Shown here: one piece after another, positions 7,303-14,366 of the stretch
How positions within the stretch are numbered: position 1 is the stretch's first letter
Layout: every line of letters starts with the position of its first letter
From: Microcaldota archaeon
Lineage (GTDB): Archaea > Micrarchaeota > Micrarchaeia > Micrarchaeales > CABMGC01
Assembly (NCBI GenBank): GCA_021835105.1
Contig: JAKBQS010000006.1
Span: 1 to 25,623 of the forward strand
Reading direction: 5' to 3'
DNA: 25,623 bases
Position numbers and translations under genes: made by a program
Notes under the pieces: model-generated
The model's database searches: none
What the model was told of the DNA's origin: nothing
The model's input: only the letters and a program-made list of their open reading frames with translations

Positions 7303-8055
7303 GTGTTGGGAATCAAGAATGCCAAAATCAAGGACAGAGGAACAGCCGAGGTCAAGGCCATTGAGAGGCATATCGGTGGAGCATCAGAACTTAAGTCGAT
7401 TAAAAGGGAGGAGAGTGGAGACAGAAAGGATTCTGCAGAAGGAAAGAAGCTGAACGTGATAGCAGGCGTAGCTGGTGCAGCTGCACCGCTTATAGGTCTG
7501 GGATCAGCTATAGCCGCAGCCGAGCTTACAAAGAACTTCTCTTGGACAAATAACGTGATAAGCGATATGCTTGGCACAAAGTATGGGCTTATATTAAGCA
7601 GCGGGCTTGTGGCTTCAGGAGCGCTCACTTCGGTATTCGCTTACGGTGTATACAAAAGATCACGCACTGCGCTAGGCAAGGCCGGCGCTGCGGTTATTGC
7701 CGCAGGAGGCGCGTGCCTCTCCATGGTTGGCGTCACATATGGAAGCCTTGCATGGCTTCATCCGTATGTCTCCAGAGGCTACTTTCTTATGCTACCTGCA
7801 GGGATACTGCTTGCCGGCATACGCGAGATTAAGTCGGAGAAGGAGAGGATATTAGGCGTGGGAAGCACTGCAATATCCGTATTGAGCGGGCTTGCAATTT
7901 TCGGTTATAAGCTCACTGGCATGGCCTTCTCCGCCGTCTTTGAGATGAGTGAGGCTGCGCTTGTAGGGTCGTGGGTTGCAGTGGCAGGGGCATCTATGGC
8001 AATAAGCGCGATAAAGGCCAGGGCAAGACGGAATAGAACAAATAACGTTGATTGA
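7303..8055 (+). CDS. DUF998-like multi-pass membrane protein
   Basis: A 250-residue protein with a charged, Lys/Arg/Glu-rich N-terminal region of about 48 residues, followed by about six hydrophobic segments. The sequence FSWTNNVISDMLG after the first helix resembles the W/N-x-ISDLG motif of DUF998 membrane proteins, whose function is unknown. The start is GTG 7303 or TTG 7306; a GGTGG site at 7294-7298 precedes both. It lies 18 nt behind the fusion gene, and its 3' end overlaps the methyltransferase gene by 8 nt, so it is an internal operon gene. The soluble charged extension is longer than I would expect for the family. Confidence 0.72.
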   Translation: MLGIKNAKIKDRGTAEVKAIERHIGGASELKSIKREESGDRKDSAEGKKLNVIAGVAGAAAPLIGLGSAIAAAELTKNFSWTNNVISDMLGTKYGLILSSGLVASGALTSVFAYGVYKRSRTALGKAGAAVIAAGGACLSMVGVTYGSLAWLHPYVSRGYFLMLPAGILLAGIREIKSEKERILGVGSTAISVLSGLAIFGYKLTGMAFSAVFEMSEAALVGSWVAVAGASMAISAIKARARRNRTNNVD

Positions 8056-8650
8056 AGTGCCTGCTGCGGAAAAATTTTACCTTAAAGGAGAAGAGAGATT
8101 CGGACCTGTTCTCTCGCGCCTGTATAGAGCCTTCACGCCATTTGGCATGGATTACTACAGGTTTGTAGCAAAAGACCTTCTTGATTCAGGCGCGGATAGC
8201 TTCCTGGATGTCGGAACAGGCACCGGGGTTATACCAAGCCTTATTGCAGGCAAAACTGATTCTAAGATATACTGCGCTGATCCGTCAATTGACATGGTAA
8301 CTATTGCGCGCAGAAAGAATTCAGCATTCGCTAATGTCATTGTGAGCCGCGGATCAAGCAGATATGTGCCGTTCAAGAGGAAATTCGGCATTATTTTCAG
8401 CTCGCTCTCTTACCACCATTGGGCACGGAAAGCCGACTCGCTCCTTTATCTTTCCATGTTTCTCAAGAGCTCTGGAGAAATTAGGATATATGAGTATAAC
8501 CTTGATAAAGCGTCTTTGCTCTCGAAGGTGCTTGCAAGCAAGCATATGTCATCTGCGGAAAAGGTAAGGGACGATATCAAAGGAACAGGCTTACACATAT
8601 CCGCAAGGAGATTCCACGCAGAGTATATGCGCATATCGATAATGAGGTAG
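8048..8650 (+). CDS. Class I SAM-dependent methyltransferase
   Basis: A protein of about 200 residues with a Rossmann methyltransferase core. Motif I is FLDVGTGTG (52-60), an acidic residue follows in CADPS for the ribose of SAM, and a later strand gives IIFSSLSYHHW where UbiE-like enzymes have their post-II motif. The substrate is not deducible; UbiE/quinone-type and small-molecule methyltransferases share this layout. Start codons are weak: TTG 8048 overlaps the upstream gene by 8 nt, and GTG 8057 would remove three residues. It is probably the last gene of the operon beginning with deoC. The intergenic stretch 8651-8730 after it shows nothing further. Confidence 0.82.
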   Translation: MIEVPAAEKFYLKGEERFGPVLSRLYRAFTPFGMDYYRFVAKDLLDSGADSFLDVGTGTGVIPSLIAGKTDSKIYCADPSIDMVTIARRKNSAFANVIVSRGSSRYVPFKRKFGIIFSSLSYHHWARKADSLLYLSMFLKSSGEIRIYEYNLDKASLLSKVLASKHMSSAEKVRDDIKGTGLHISARRFHAEYMRISIMR

Positions 8651-8731
8651 CCAAACCCTTGTAGAATTTCCGCGTTAAATGAAACCCCAGGGTGAAATAT
8701 AGCATAGGAAGCTATCTGGATGTGGCAAAGG

Positions 8732-8742
8732 GATATATTTTT
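8732..8742 (+). promoter_or_regulatory. TATA-like box inside the longest Nudix frame
   Basis: GATATATTTTT is centred about 25 nt before ATG 8762. Because it lies downstream of the first possible ATG (8720), it argues that translation really starts at 8762 on a leaderless transcript. Confidence 0.45.
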
Positions 8743-8761
8743 TGGCATGCGGCATAATATT

Positions 8762-9304
8762 ATGAGAGACCACGTCAGAGTAGGAAGGAAGGTGGCATTC
8801 AGAAACAAGTGGCTTGTGGTATACAAGGATAGGATCAGGATACCTTCAGGCAGGGTTTACGAGTATATAGTAACCTCGTCCATGGATGCCGTAATAATAG
8901 TGCCGTTTTTATCAAAAGACGACGTAGTTATTATAAAGCAGTACAGGCACGGCGTAGAGAAGTACATTGCAGGGTTCCCTGCCGGATTTGTTGAGGATGG
9001 GGAGAGTGCTGTAGATGCGGCACGAAGGGAACTTGAGGAAGAGCTCTCTGCGACTGCGCAGAAGCTTGAGGTGGTTGGAAGAGTTTATGCAAATCCTACC
9101 AGGAGCAGGGACAGGTTCAGCGTGGTCTTTGCTTATGGGGTTAGATTCCATGAGAAGAGGAAAAACCCAGATGAGTTTGAGGGGCGGATAATAAGGAAGG
9201 TTGTACCTGTTGCCAGACTACTTTCCGAACCTAGGATGCTGGAGGGAGGCAGTATGCTGGCTGCATTGTCCTATATATCTGCAAAAACTAGAAGGAGGAG
9301 TTAA
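8762..9304 (+). CDS. Nudix hydrolase, ADP-ribose-pyrophosphatase-like
   Basis: A protein of about 180 residues that hydrolyses nucleoside diphosphates linked to another moiety. The Nudix box is nearly canonical: G75, E81, then R89-E90-L91 and E93-E94 for metal binding, with Ser where the motif's final Gly usually lies. Upstream, KQYRHGVEKYIAGFPAG (59-75) matches the ADP-ribose pyrophosphatase subgroup, in which this loop precedes the box. ATG 8762 is chosen because a TATA-like box lies about 25 nt upstream. ATG 8720 would add 14 residues that family members lack. It may clear ADP-ribose or sugar nucleotides, but the substrate is inference. Confidence 0.88.
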   Translation: MRDHVRVGRKVAFRNKWLVVYKDRIRIPSGRVYEYIVTSSMDAVIIVPFLSKDDVVIIKQYRHGVEKYIAGFPAGFVEDGESAVDAARRELEEELSATAQKLEVVGRVYANPTRSRDRFSVVFAYGVRFHEKRKNPDEFEGRIIRKVVPVARLLSEPRMLEGGSMLAALSYISAKTRRRS

Positions 9305-9391
9305 CGCGGCAGGAAGCGCACGGCGAGGAATTGCAAGATAGATGAGATGCTTCCGGGACGCTGTTTGCGGTTTTGCTCGCGCTGATGAAAT
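9305..9391. other. Intergenic region, nothing recognised
   Basis: This gap between the Nudix gene and the nucleotidyltransferase-like gene shows no convincing small ORF, hairpin terminator or RNA. Its 3' end leads into the next promoter. Confidence 0.3.
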
Positions 9392-9400
9392 ATTTAAATA
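9392..9400 (+). promoter_or_regulatory. TATA-like box for the nucleotidyltransferase/EEP pair
   Basis: ATTTAAATA lies about 24 nt before ATG 9420, the spacing of a leaderless archaeal promoter. No ribosome binding site separates them. Confidence 0.5.
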
Positions 9401-9419
9401 TTAATTGGTAATATATTAT

Positions 9420-10211
9420 ATGGAATCCTACAAGCCTAGTTTGAATGCTCTTACTCAGAATGGCCGTGTAGCTGGACATGAGCCTAAAGATTTGACGGGC
9501 ATGCTCAGGGGAGGCAGATTAACTCTCTCCAAAGAGCAGCAAAAATTCATAGAAGGCATAAATGAGATAGCAGAAGTGCTTGATTCCAAAGGGCTTAAGA
9601 GATCTTCCTGGATGGTTATTGCAGGTGGCGGCGTATTCCTTTACCAGCTGAGCAATTACGGCAGCTCAAAACCAGAGCGCATAGATAGGAATCCTACAGA
9701 CCTTGATGTAGTAATAGATAATACCGTAAGCAATGGCCTCATACTGGATTCGATAAAGGGCGCGTTTTCCTATCCTGCAACAGTGAATAAGGAACCTGTC
9801 ATGCACTATGGACACTTGCTTAAAGGGCCTACGCTTAGCACTAATGCAACTAATGGGCTTGATGTAGATATAATCACCGAATTATCACAGGAATATCCAA
9901 AAGACCACAGATTTGCCCCTTCTGCCGAGTATAGATACCCGCTTGCCGAGACGCTTCTGGCCCAGGCAAAGACGTACAGGCATCCTTTGATAAACGGGGA
10001 GATAAAAGTTGCCCATCCTGGATTCATAGCCTTCTACAAGCTAATGTTGTACAGAGACTCCAATGGAAAGCAGGATACTGCGGATATAAGGAGGCTTAAG
10101 GCCCTTGGGGCTCTTGAGAGATCGGAGGAGCTCGATACGGTGCTGGCAACTATGTGCCATGGCGATGCGCGCCTCGTAGAAGCAATAAGGAAGGCGATAG
10201 ACGAGATATAA
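9420..10211 (+). CDS. Nucleotidyltransferase-fold protein (AbiEii-like)
   Basis: A 263-residue protein with the minimal nucleotidyltransferase signature: a Gly-rich turn (G69-G71 in IAGGGVFLYQL), then TDLDVVID with D94 and D96 as metal ligands, and a third acidic strand DVDIIT (D148/D150). The C-terminal helical region has the HPGFIAFYKLMLYRD...D..DIRRL pattern common to AbiEii-type and DUF1814-like nucleotidyltransferases. That group includes toxins modifying tRNA, but housekeeping members also exist. No antitoxin gene lies upstream. A TTG at 9405 would add five residues; ATG 9420 has the promoter spacing. An EEP hydrolase follows after 17 nt in the same direction. The target is unknown. Confidence 0.75.
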   Translation: MESYKPSLNALTQNGRVAGHEPKDLTGMLRGGRLTLSKEQQKFIEGINEIAEVLDSKGLKRSSWMVIAGGGVFLYQLSNYGSSKPERIDRNPTDLDVVIDNTVSNGLILDSIKGAFSYPATVNKEPVMHYGHLLKGPTLSTNATNGLDVDIITELSQEYPKDHRFAPSAEYRYPLAETLLAQAKTYRHPLINGEIKVAHPGFIAFYKLMLYRDSNGKQDTADIRRLKALGALERSEELDTVLATMCHGDARLVEAIRKAIDEI

Positions 10212-10228
10212 TTACCTGGGATGTTTTA

Positions 10229-10969
10229 GTGAAGCTCATAACCTTGAACATATGGTGCGGCAAGCTTTTTGATAAGCTAGGGCATTTTATAGAGCAAAAC
10301 AAGGATAATGCGGATGTTTTCTGCTTTCAGGAAGTGCTTGACAACAGGCCGGGAGTTAAGAGTGCGGTTTTCAAGGATGGCACGGAAGACTCTTTTGAGA
10401 GAATACGCAGCATCTTAGGTAATGATTTTGAAGGTTACAGCGCATTGCCCCATCCCAATGAACGCGGGCTTGCGATGTTTGTAAATAAGAGATGGGAGAT
10501 AGAGGAGAGGAAAGAAGAGTATGCTTATGGTAAGAAAAACTCCATGGTCGATAATAAGTGGTCTACTCTCGGGATAAATGTCTTATATTCCAGAATAAGT
10601 ATGCGCAATGAAGAATACAACATATGGACAACGCACGGAATATTCATAAACATGGAGAAGAATGATACTAGGGAGACGATTGAGCAGTCTGTCAACCTAA
10701 AATCCATGATAGAGAGAGTAGGCGGAAAACGCATACTCTGCGGAGACTTGAATCTCCATCCAAATACGGAGAGCATAAGAATTCTTGAGAGCATACCGAT
10801 GAGAAACCTGGTAAAGGATTACAGGATTAAATCGACGAGAACACCGTACTACGAATTCCCGCAACAATATGCGGATTATATATTCGTATCCTATGATATA
10901 AATGTAAAAAACTTTGCGGCAATGCCAGATGTCGTATCGGATCATCTACCTCTCAGCTTGGAGTGCTGA
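10229..10969 (+). CDS. Endonuclease/exonuclease/phosphatase (EEP) family protein
   Basis: A metal-dependent hydrolase of about 246 residues with the EEP (DNase I-like) motifs in order: TLNIW (5-9, with metal-site N7), FQEVLD (33-38, E35), GDLNLHP with D173 and N175, ADYIFVS, and a C-terminal SDHLPL with D238/H239. Substrates of the family range from DNA and 2',5'-oligonucleotides to phospholipids. There is no signal peptide, so it is probably cytosolic. The start is taken as GTG 10229, directly before the first strand. An open frame reaches back to 10154, but that stretch overlaps the upstream gene and is not domain-like. It ends 5 nt short of the convergent pyrB stop. Confidence 0.82.
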   Translation: MKLITLNIWCGKLFDKLGHFIEQNKDNADVFCFQEVLDNRPGVKSAVFKDGTEDSFERIRSILGNDFEGYSALPHPNERGLAMFVNKRWEIEERKEEYAYGKKNSMVDNKWSTLGINVLYSRISMRNEEYNIWTTHGIFINMEKNDTRETIEQSVNLKSMIERVGGKRILCGDLNLHPNTESIRILESIPMRNLVKDYRIKSTRTPYYEFPQQYADYIFVSYDINVKNFAAMPDVVSDHLPLSLEC

Positions 10970-10974
10970 CTTCT

Positions 10975-11928
10975 TCATTTCCTAAGCAGTTCCTTTAGAA
11001 GTGCCATGCGCACGTAAAGCCCATTCTCAGCCTGCCTGAAGTACGCGACCCTTTTATCATTTTTTTCCACGTCTATCGGAAGGTCTATCTCTTCGACATG
11101 CGGCAGGGGATGCATTACCCTTGCGCTGGCGCGTACAAGGCTTAGGCGTTTCTCATCGATAATATAAAGTGACTTTGAAGCCACATATTCATCTTCTCTC
11201 ATTCTCTCCTTCTGCAATCTCGTCATGTATATTATATCCGATTCCGCTAGTGCTTTCTCGAAATCTGCATTCTCAACCACCTTTACTGATCCAGACCGCA
11301 AGGTGGAGACCGTGCCGCTATCCATCCTCAGGCTCTCTGGCGCTACAAGAAGCAATTCTATCCCTTTCCTCTGCGCTAATAGCATCGCCAGGGATTTTAC
11401 GGTCCTTCCGTATGCAAGATCGCCCACCATCGCTATCCTGAAGTTGTCAAGCCTGCCGAGTTCGGTCTTTATTGTGTACATATCAAGCATTGCCTGAGTT
11501 GGGTGCTGACTTTTTCCGTCACCTCCATTTATTACTGGCACGGTGCTTACCCGCGCGGCTGTTGCGGCTGCGCCATCTTCCCGGTGCCTTATTACTATGC
11601 AATCGGCATATGAAGAGACCACTCTTATAGTATCTTCAAGCTTCTCCCCTTTTGCCGCAGATGAGAACTCGCCTGCATTCTCTGATGAGATGACAGAACC
11701 ACCAAGCTTAATCATTGCAGATTCGAAGCTAAAGCGTGTCCTTGTGCTGGGCTCATAGAACAAAGTAGCCATAACCTTCCCTTCAAGAAGCTTCCTGTTT
11801 TTCTTTGGCCTGCGCATTTCGGTAGATCTTATCTTGTCTGCATCGGAGAACAGCCTTGATAGAAGCTCCGGATTGAGCTGGTTTGCATCTACGATTGACT
11901 CTAATCTTTGTTTCTTGTTTAATAGCAT
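10975..11928 (-). CDS. pyrB: Aspartate carbamoyltransferase catalytic subunit
   Basis: A protein of about 317 residues that joins carbamoyl phosphate and aspartate, the committed step of pyrimidine synthesis. The carbamoyl-phosphate loop is FYEPSTRTRFSFE (STRTR at 61-65), followed by HREDGAA, DGKSQHPTQAMLD, the aspartate-domain GDLAYGRTVKS and MHPLPHVEEI. All motifs of a functional catalytic chain are there. ATG 11928 gives the usual family length; a longer frame to 12003 adds 25 residues with no family counterpart. A TATA-like stretch near 11963-11975 suggests a short leader. No pyrI regulatory-chain gene is adjacent, although archaeal pyrB is often next to pyrI. Confidence 0.95.
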   Translation of the reverse strand: MLLNKKQRLESIVDANQLNPELLSRLFSDADKIRSTEMRRPKKNRKLLEGKVMATLFYEPSTRTRFSFESAMIKLGGSVISSENAGEFSSAAKGEKLEDTIRVVSSYADCIVIRHREDGAAATAARVSTVPVINGGDGKSQHPTQAMLDMYTIKTELGRLDNFRIAMVGDLAYGRTVKSLAMLLAQRKGIELLLVAPESLRMDSGTVSTLRSGSVKVVENADFEKALAESDIIYMTRLQKERMREDEYVASKSLYIIDEKRLSLVRASARVMHPLPHVEEIDLPIDVEKNDKRVAYFRQAENGLYVRMALLKELLRK

Positions 11929-12111
11929 AGGATTACCACAGTTATCCACAGATTCGAATAGTAAGTATAATAATGTTGCACAGTCAGAAAATACAGAATT
12001 CATAACTTATTTAAGCTTTTTTAGCCTTGACATAATACTGAATTGTTACAAACAGATTATCTTTTTCCACTTAGTTTTTATACCGTAAAAATAAGTATTG
12101 ATTGTGCTTAA
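11929..12111. promoter_or_regulatory. Divergent promoter region between pyrB and the metallopeptidase
   Basis: An AT-rich gap with TATA-like stretches for each direction: about 11963-11975 (minus, for pyrB) and about 12074-12095 (plus, for the gene at 12112). No operator repeat is evident. TTATCCACA at 11942-11950 resembles a bacterial DnaA box but is probably chance in this setting. Confidence 0.4.
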
Positions 12112-13512
12112 ATGCATGGTACTTTCAAGACGGCAATATATAATGGGCCAGATGGAAGGAGGTCGATAGTAAGCAGGAGTATCAAGTACCCTCCTCAGCC
12201 CGAAGCATTTGGAAGTTTGCTGCTTGATTATGCGATGATGGCAGATAATTTGGAATCAGACTCCGAGAAGCGTGCAATAGGAGCTGCCATAAAAAGCATA
12301 TGCGGTAAGGAGCCCGAAGTTGCAACCCATGATGGCATATTAGAGTTATCGAGAAGCATGCTTCTTGAGCATTATGTAAGGGATAGGATAAATGGCAGAT
12401 CTATCGGCAATTTTATCAGAGAGCATTTTCCATCTCTAGCAAGGGACCCAAATGACATGGAGTCCTACAGAAGAGATCTTGAGCATTACAATGAATTATT
12501 TGCCGCAAAAGACCGCGCTCTCAAGGATGCTATGCCATTATTCTTTGCGTCTTTCAAGGACGGATTGGCAGAATACCTAAAAATTAATGGAGTATTAAGA
12601 AAGGTTGATTTTGGTGCTCTGGAGAAGATGGTGCATGGGAAGAGAGTAGTTTTAATTGACCCGTTGACGCTTGACTGGGAAGAGCGTTTTGATAGGATAG
12701 GCTTGTTTGAATATGAGTCCTTAACCATACAGATTCTTGACACATCGTTTATAAGGCCTCTCAGCATCGCAACGGTGTTCCATGAGCTTGCGCATGCAGT
12801 AAGCGGTGCACTGTGGAGCCAGAAGGTGTATGTCACCGAAAATGGCAGAGTTGAGAATGTAGGATATATGAAAACGGTGAAGCTTGGGGCCACCTTCTTC
12901 AAGCCGGAAAGATTTTCTTGGCTTGACGAGGCAATAACTGAGAATATAGCACTTGATGTAATTTTTTCTACAGCTGGAAGAAGTGAGGATTTCGAGAGAT
13001 TGGTTCAGGGGCTCCTGCTTAATAACCATCTTCCATTTTCCACTATCGAAGGCGAAAACTCGTTCCATGACATTAGCAAATCGCTGCACAGGCATGCAAA
13101 TGGAATGCTTTACATAACATCTGAGAATCTGGCGCACAAGCTAACCGTAGGAGTGTATAGCGAAGAGAGAGCTATACTGAATGCCTTATGCAAAGGGGGA
13201 AGATACGAGATTCCGCTTAGGCTTTTTGTTGATTCTTATTTTGATGATTACAGTCCTGCGGCATCACAAGGAATTGGAGAGGCTCGAAGCGCAAGTTTTA
13301 TGATTCTGCAGAGTGTAGTTGACGGCGCTTACTATAATAAATTTTTTACAGAATTTGACAGCTATATATCCTTGAAAGGTACCGCGGAAGGGCTGCGTCT
13401 TATAGACGAATGGGCGTCAGCAAGCGACGAGCGCAGGAAGGTCATGCGCGCAGAACTTGGATTAACAGCGCACAGATGGAAGGCGCAGCTGAAATCCATG
13501 AGAAGAGAATAG
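12112..13512 (+). CDS. Putative zinc metallopeptidase (HExxH), orphan family
   Basis: A 466-residue protein that I do not recognise as a whole. The key feature is TVFHELAHAVSG with HELAH at 224-228, a textbook zinc-site HExxH preceded by hydrophobic residues. About 45 residues later FSWLDEAITEN supplies E273 and E277, either of which could be the third ligand, as in gluzincin peptidases. Upstream, HGKRVVLIDPLTLDWEERF could be part of the substrate-side sheet. The N-terminal ~150 residues are helical and charged. There is no signal peptide or membrane segment, so it is probably cytosolic. ATG 12112 follows a TATA-like stretch. Peptidase activity is inferred from the motif only. Confidence 0.7.
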   Translation: MHGTFKTAIYNGPDGRRSIVSRSIKYPPQPEAFGSLLLDYAMMADNLESDSEKRAIGAAIKSICGKEPEVATHDGILELSRSMLLEHYVRDRINGRSIGNFIREHFPSLARDPNDMESYRRDLEHYNELFAAKDRALKDAMPLFFASFKDGLAEYLKINGVLRKVDFGALEKMVHGKRVVLIDPLTLDWEERFDRIGLFEYESLTIQILDTSFIRPLSIATVFHELAHAVSGALWSQKVYVTENGRVENVGYMKTVKLGATFFKPERFSWLDEAITENIALDVIFSTAGRSEDFERLVQGLLLNNHLPFSTIEGENSFHDISKSLHRHANGMLYITSENLAHKLTVGVYSEERAILNALCKGGRYEIPLRLFVDSYFDDYSPAASQGIGEARSASFMILQSVVDGAYYNKFFTEFDSYISLKGTAEGLRLIDEWASASDERRKVMRAELGLTAHRWKAQLKSMRRE

Positions 13513-13548
13513 GCATTGTGCATTTTCAGCTGCCCTGTACGCTGGAAA

Positions 13549-13620
13549 TGGGCCCGCGGAGAATCGGACTCCGGGTCTTCTCTCTGTGAAAGAGACGTCT
13601 TACCACTCGACTACGAGCCC
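13549..13620 (-). tRNA. tRNA-Val (CAC)
   Basis: A 72-nt cloverleaf on the minus strand. The acceptor GGGCTCG pairs with CGGGCCC. The D arm is a three-pair GTC/GAC stem with A14, G18G19 and A21. The anticodon stem TCTCT/AGAGA is perfect, with loop TTCACAG and anticodon CAC; the variable loop has 5 nt. The T stem CGGAG/CTCCG closes the loop TCCGATT. Discriminator A73 and the GGGCTCG acceptor fit archaeal tRNA-Val. CCA is not encoded. The T loop has C at position 55 instead of U. Shifting the loop by two bases to CTTTCAC would suggest Glu (TTC), but it breaks the stem and the D-arm numbering. Confidence 0.85.
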
Positions 13621-13637
13621 TCTGATCGTATGTTTGT

Positions 13638-13648
13638 GTATTATAGTG
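13638..13648 (-). promoter_or_regulatory. TATA-like box for tRNA-Val
   Basis: On the minus strand the stretch reads CACTATAATAC, centred about 23 nt before the tRNA 5' end at 13620. Confidence 0.45.
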
Positions 13649-13701
13649 AATGCTTTATTAATTTATAACTGCCTAACGATAAATGATTTTTTGGTGAATG
13701 A

Positions 13702-14355
13702 ATGGCAAAAGCCATGTATACTGTCGGTATACTTATCGTTATAGCTGCCCTCATCGGGATATTTATCTTCTACGGAAAAGCTTACGGCACACAGGTGGGA
13801 AGCTCACAGGTTACTATACCGCGGAACAACACGGCAACTACTCTGCTTACTACATCTACAAAGAATGTTTCCTATAATACAACTACAGTGGCAAAGGCGC
13901 CTTCATGCAGCGCGGTGCCAGGATACAGCTGCACCTATGAGAACTGTGCATCTACCAATTCGTCATTGTCGTGCAGCAATTCCACGTACACAAATTCAAC
14001 TAGCAAGGCTTATCTCTGGGTGACAATCTCGCAGGATACGGGCCAGGAATGGAGCGGCTATGGAGTAGCTTTTGCGCCTACAGGAACAAAGATAGTGAGC
14101 GGGACGCCACAGGGAATTACCTATTATACTGCAGACTATGCGTCTTCGAGCAACGTTGGCACGAGCCTCCAGAGCGGCGACAATGCAACTGTGAGGATAA
14201 CGATACAGAAGACTAATGGAGCTTATCCGAACGCACTTAGCGGCACTATCTGGGCCTGTTATTCCAATTCCGGAATTCTTTATGTGGGCAACGGGTGCAC
14301 TACCTCCAGCGGGTTGCCGGCAAGGTATGTAGAGATAGGCAGTATAACTGGCTGA
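13702..14355 (+). CDS. Membrane-anchored secreted protein rich in N-glycosylation sequons
   Basis: A 217-residue protein with an N-terminal hydrophobic segment (about residues 6-24) after MAKAM, most likely a signal anchor, followed by a Ser/Thr/Asn-rich exterior region. Several N-x-S/T sequons occur between about residues 42 and 105 (NNTAT, NVS, NTT, NSS, NST), plus at least six Cys that could form disulfides (CSAVPGYSCTYENC and later pairs). The C-terminal half looks beta-rich. I recognise no family; a surface or S-layer-associated role is inference. A GGTGA site at 13693-13697 precedes ATG 13702. The cobalamin adenosyltransferase starts only 11 nt behind it, an odd operon partner. Confidence 0.7.
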   Translation: MAKAMYTVGILIVIAALIGIFIFYGKAYGTQVGSSQVTIPRNNTATTLLTTSTKNVSYNTTTVAKAPSCSAVPGYSCTYENCASTNSSLSCSNSTYTNSTSKAYLWVTISQDTGQEWSGYGVAFAPTGTKIVSGTPQGITYYTADYASSSNVGTSLQSGDNATVRITIQKTNGAYPNALSGTIWACYSNSGILYVGNGCTTSSGLPARYVEIGSITG

Positions 14356-14366
14356 CGGTAGGAAGG

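Noticed and set aside
10154..10228. Longer N-terminus of the EEP protein
   Set aside because: It overlaps the upstream gene's end in another frame, is Arg/Trp-rich and not domain-like. The EEP fold starts at GTG 10229.
9420..10969. Classic AbiE-type toxin-antitoxin pair
   Set aside because: The gene upstream is a Nudix hydrolase and the one downstream an EEP hydrolase. No AbiEi-like winged-helix antitoxin is present.
11942..11950. TTATCCACA, identical to a bacterial DnaA box
   Set aside because: It is a single copy in an archaeal-looking genome that should lack DnaA, and it lies in the pyrB upstream region.
13549..13620. tRNA-Glu (TTC) reading of the tRNA at this site, because CTTTCAC is a typical Glu anticodon loop
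   Set aside because: It leaves only three anticodon-stem pairs, shortens the D arm and gives a 7-nt variable loop. The CAC register gives five pairs and standard numbering, and acceptor plus A73 fit archaeal Val.
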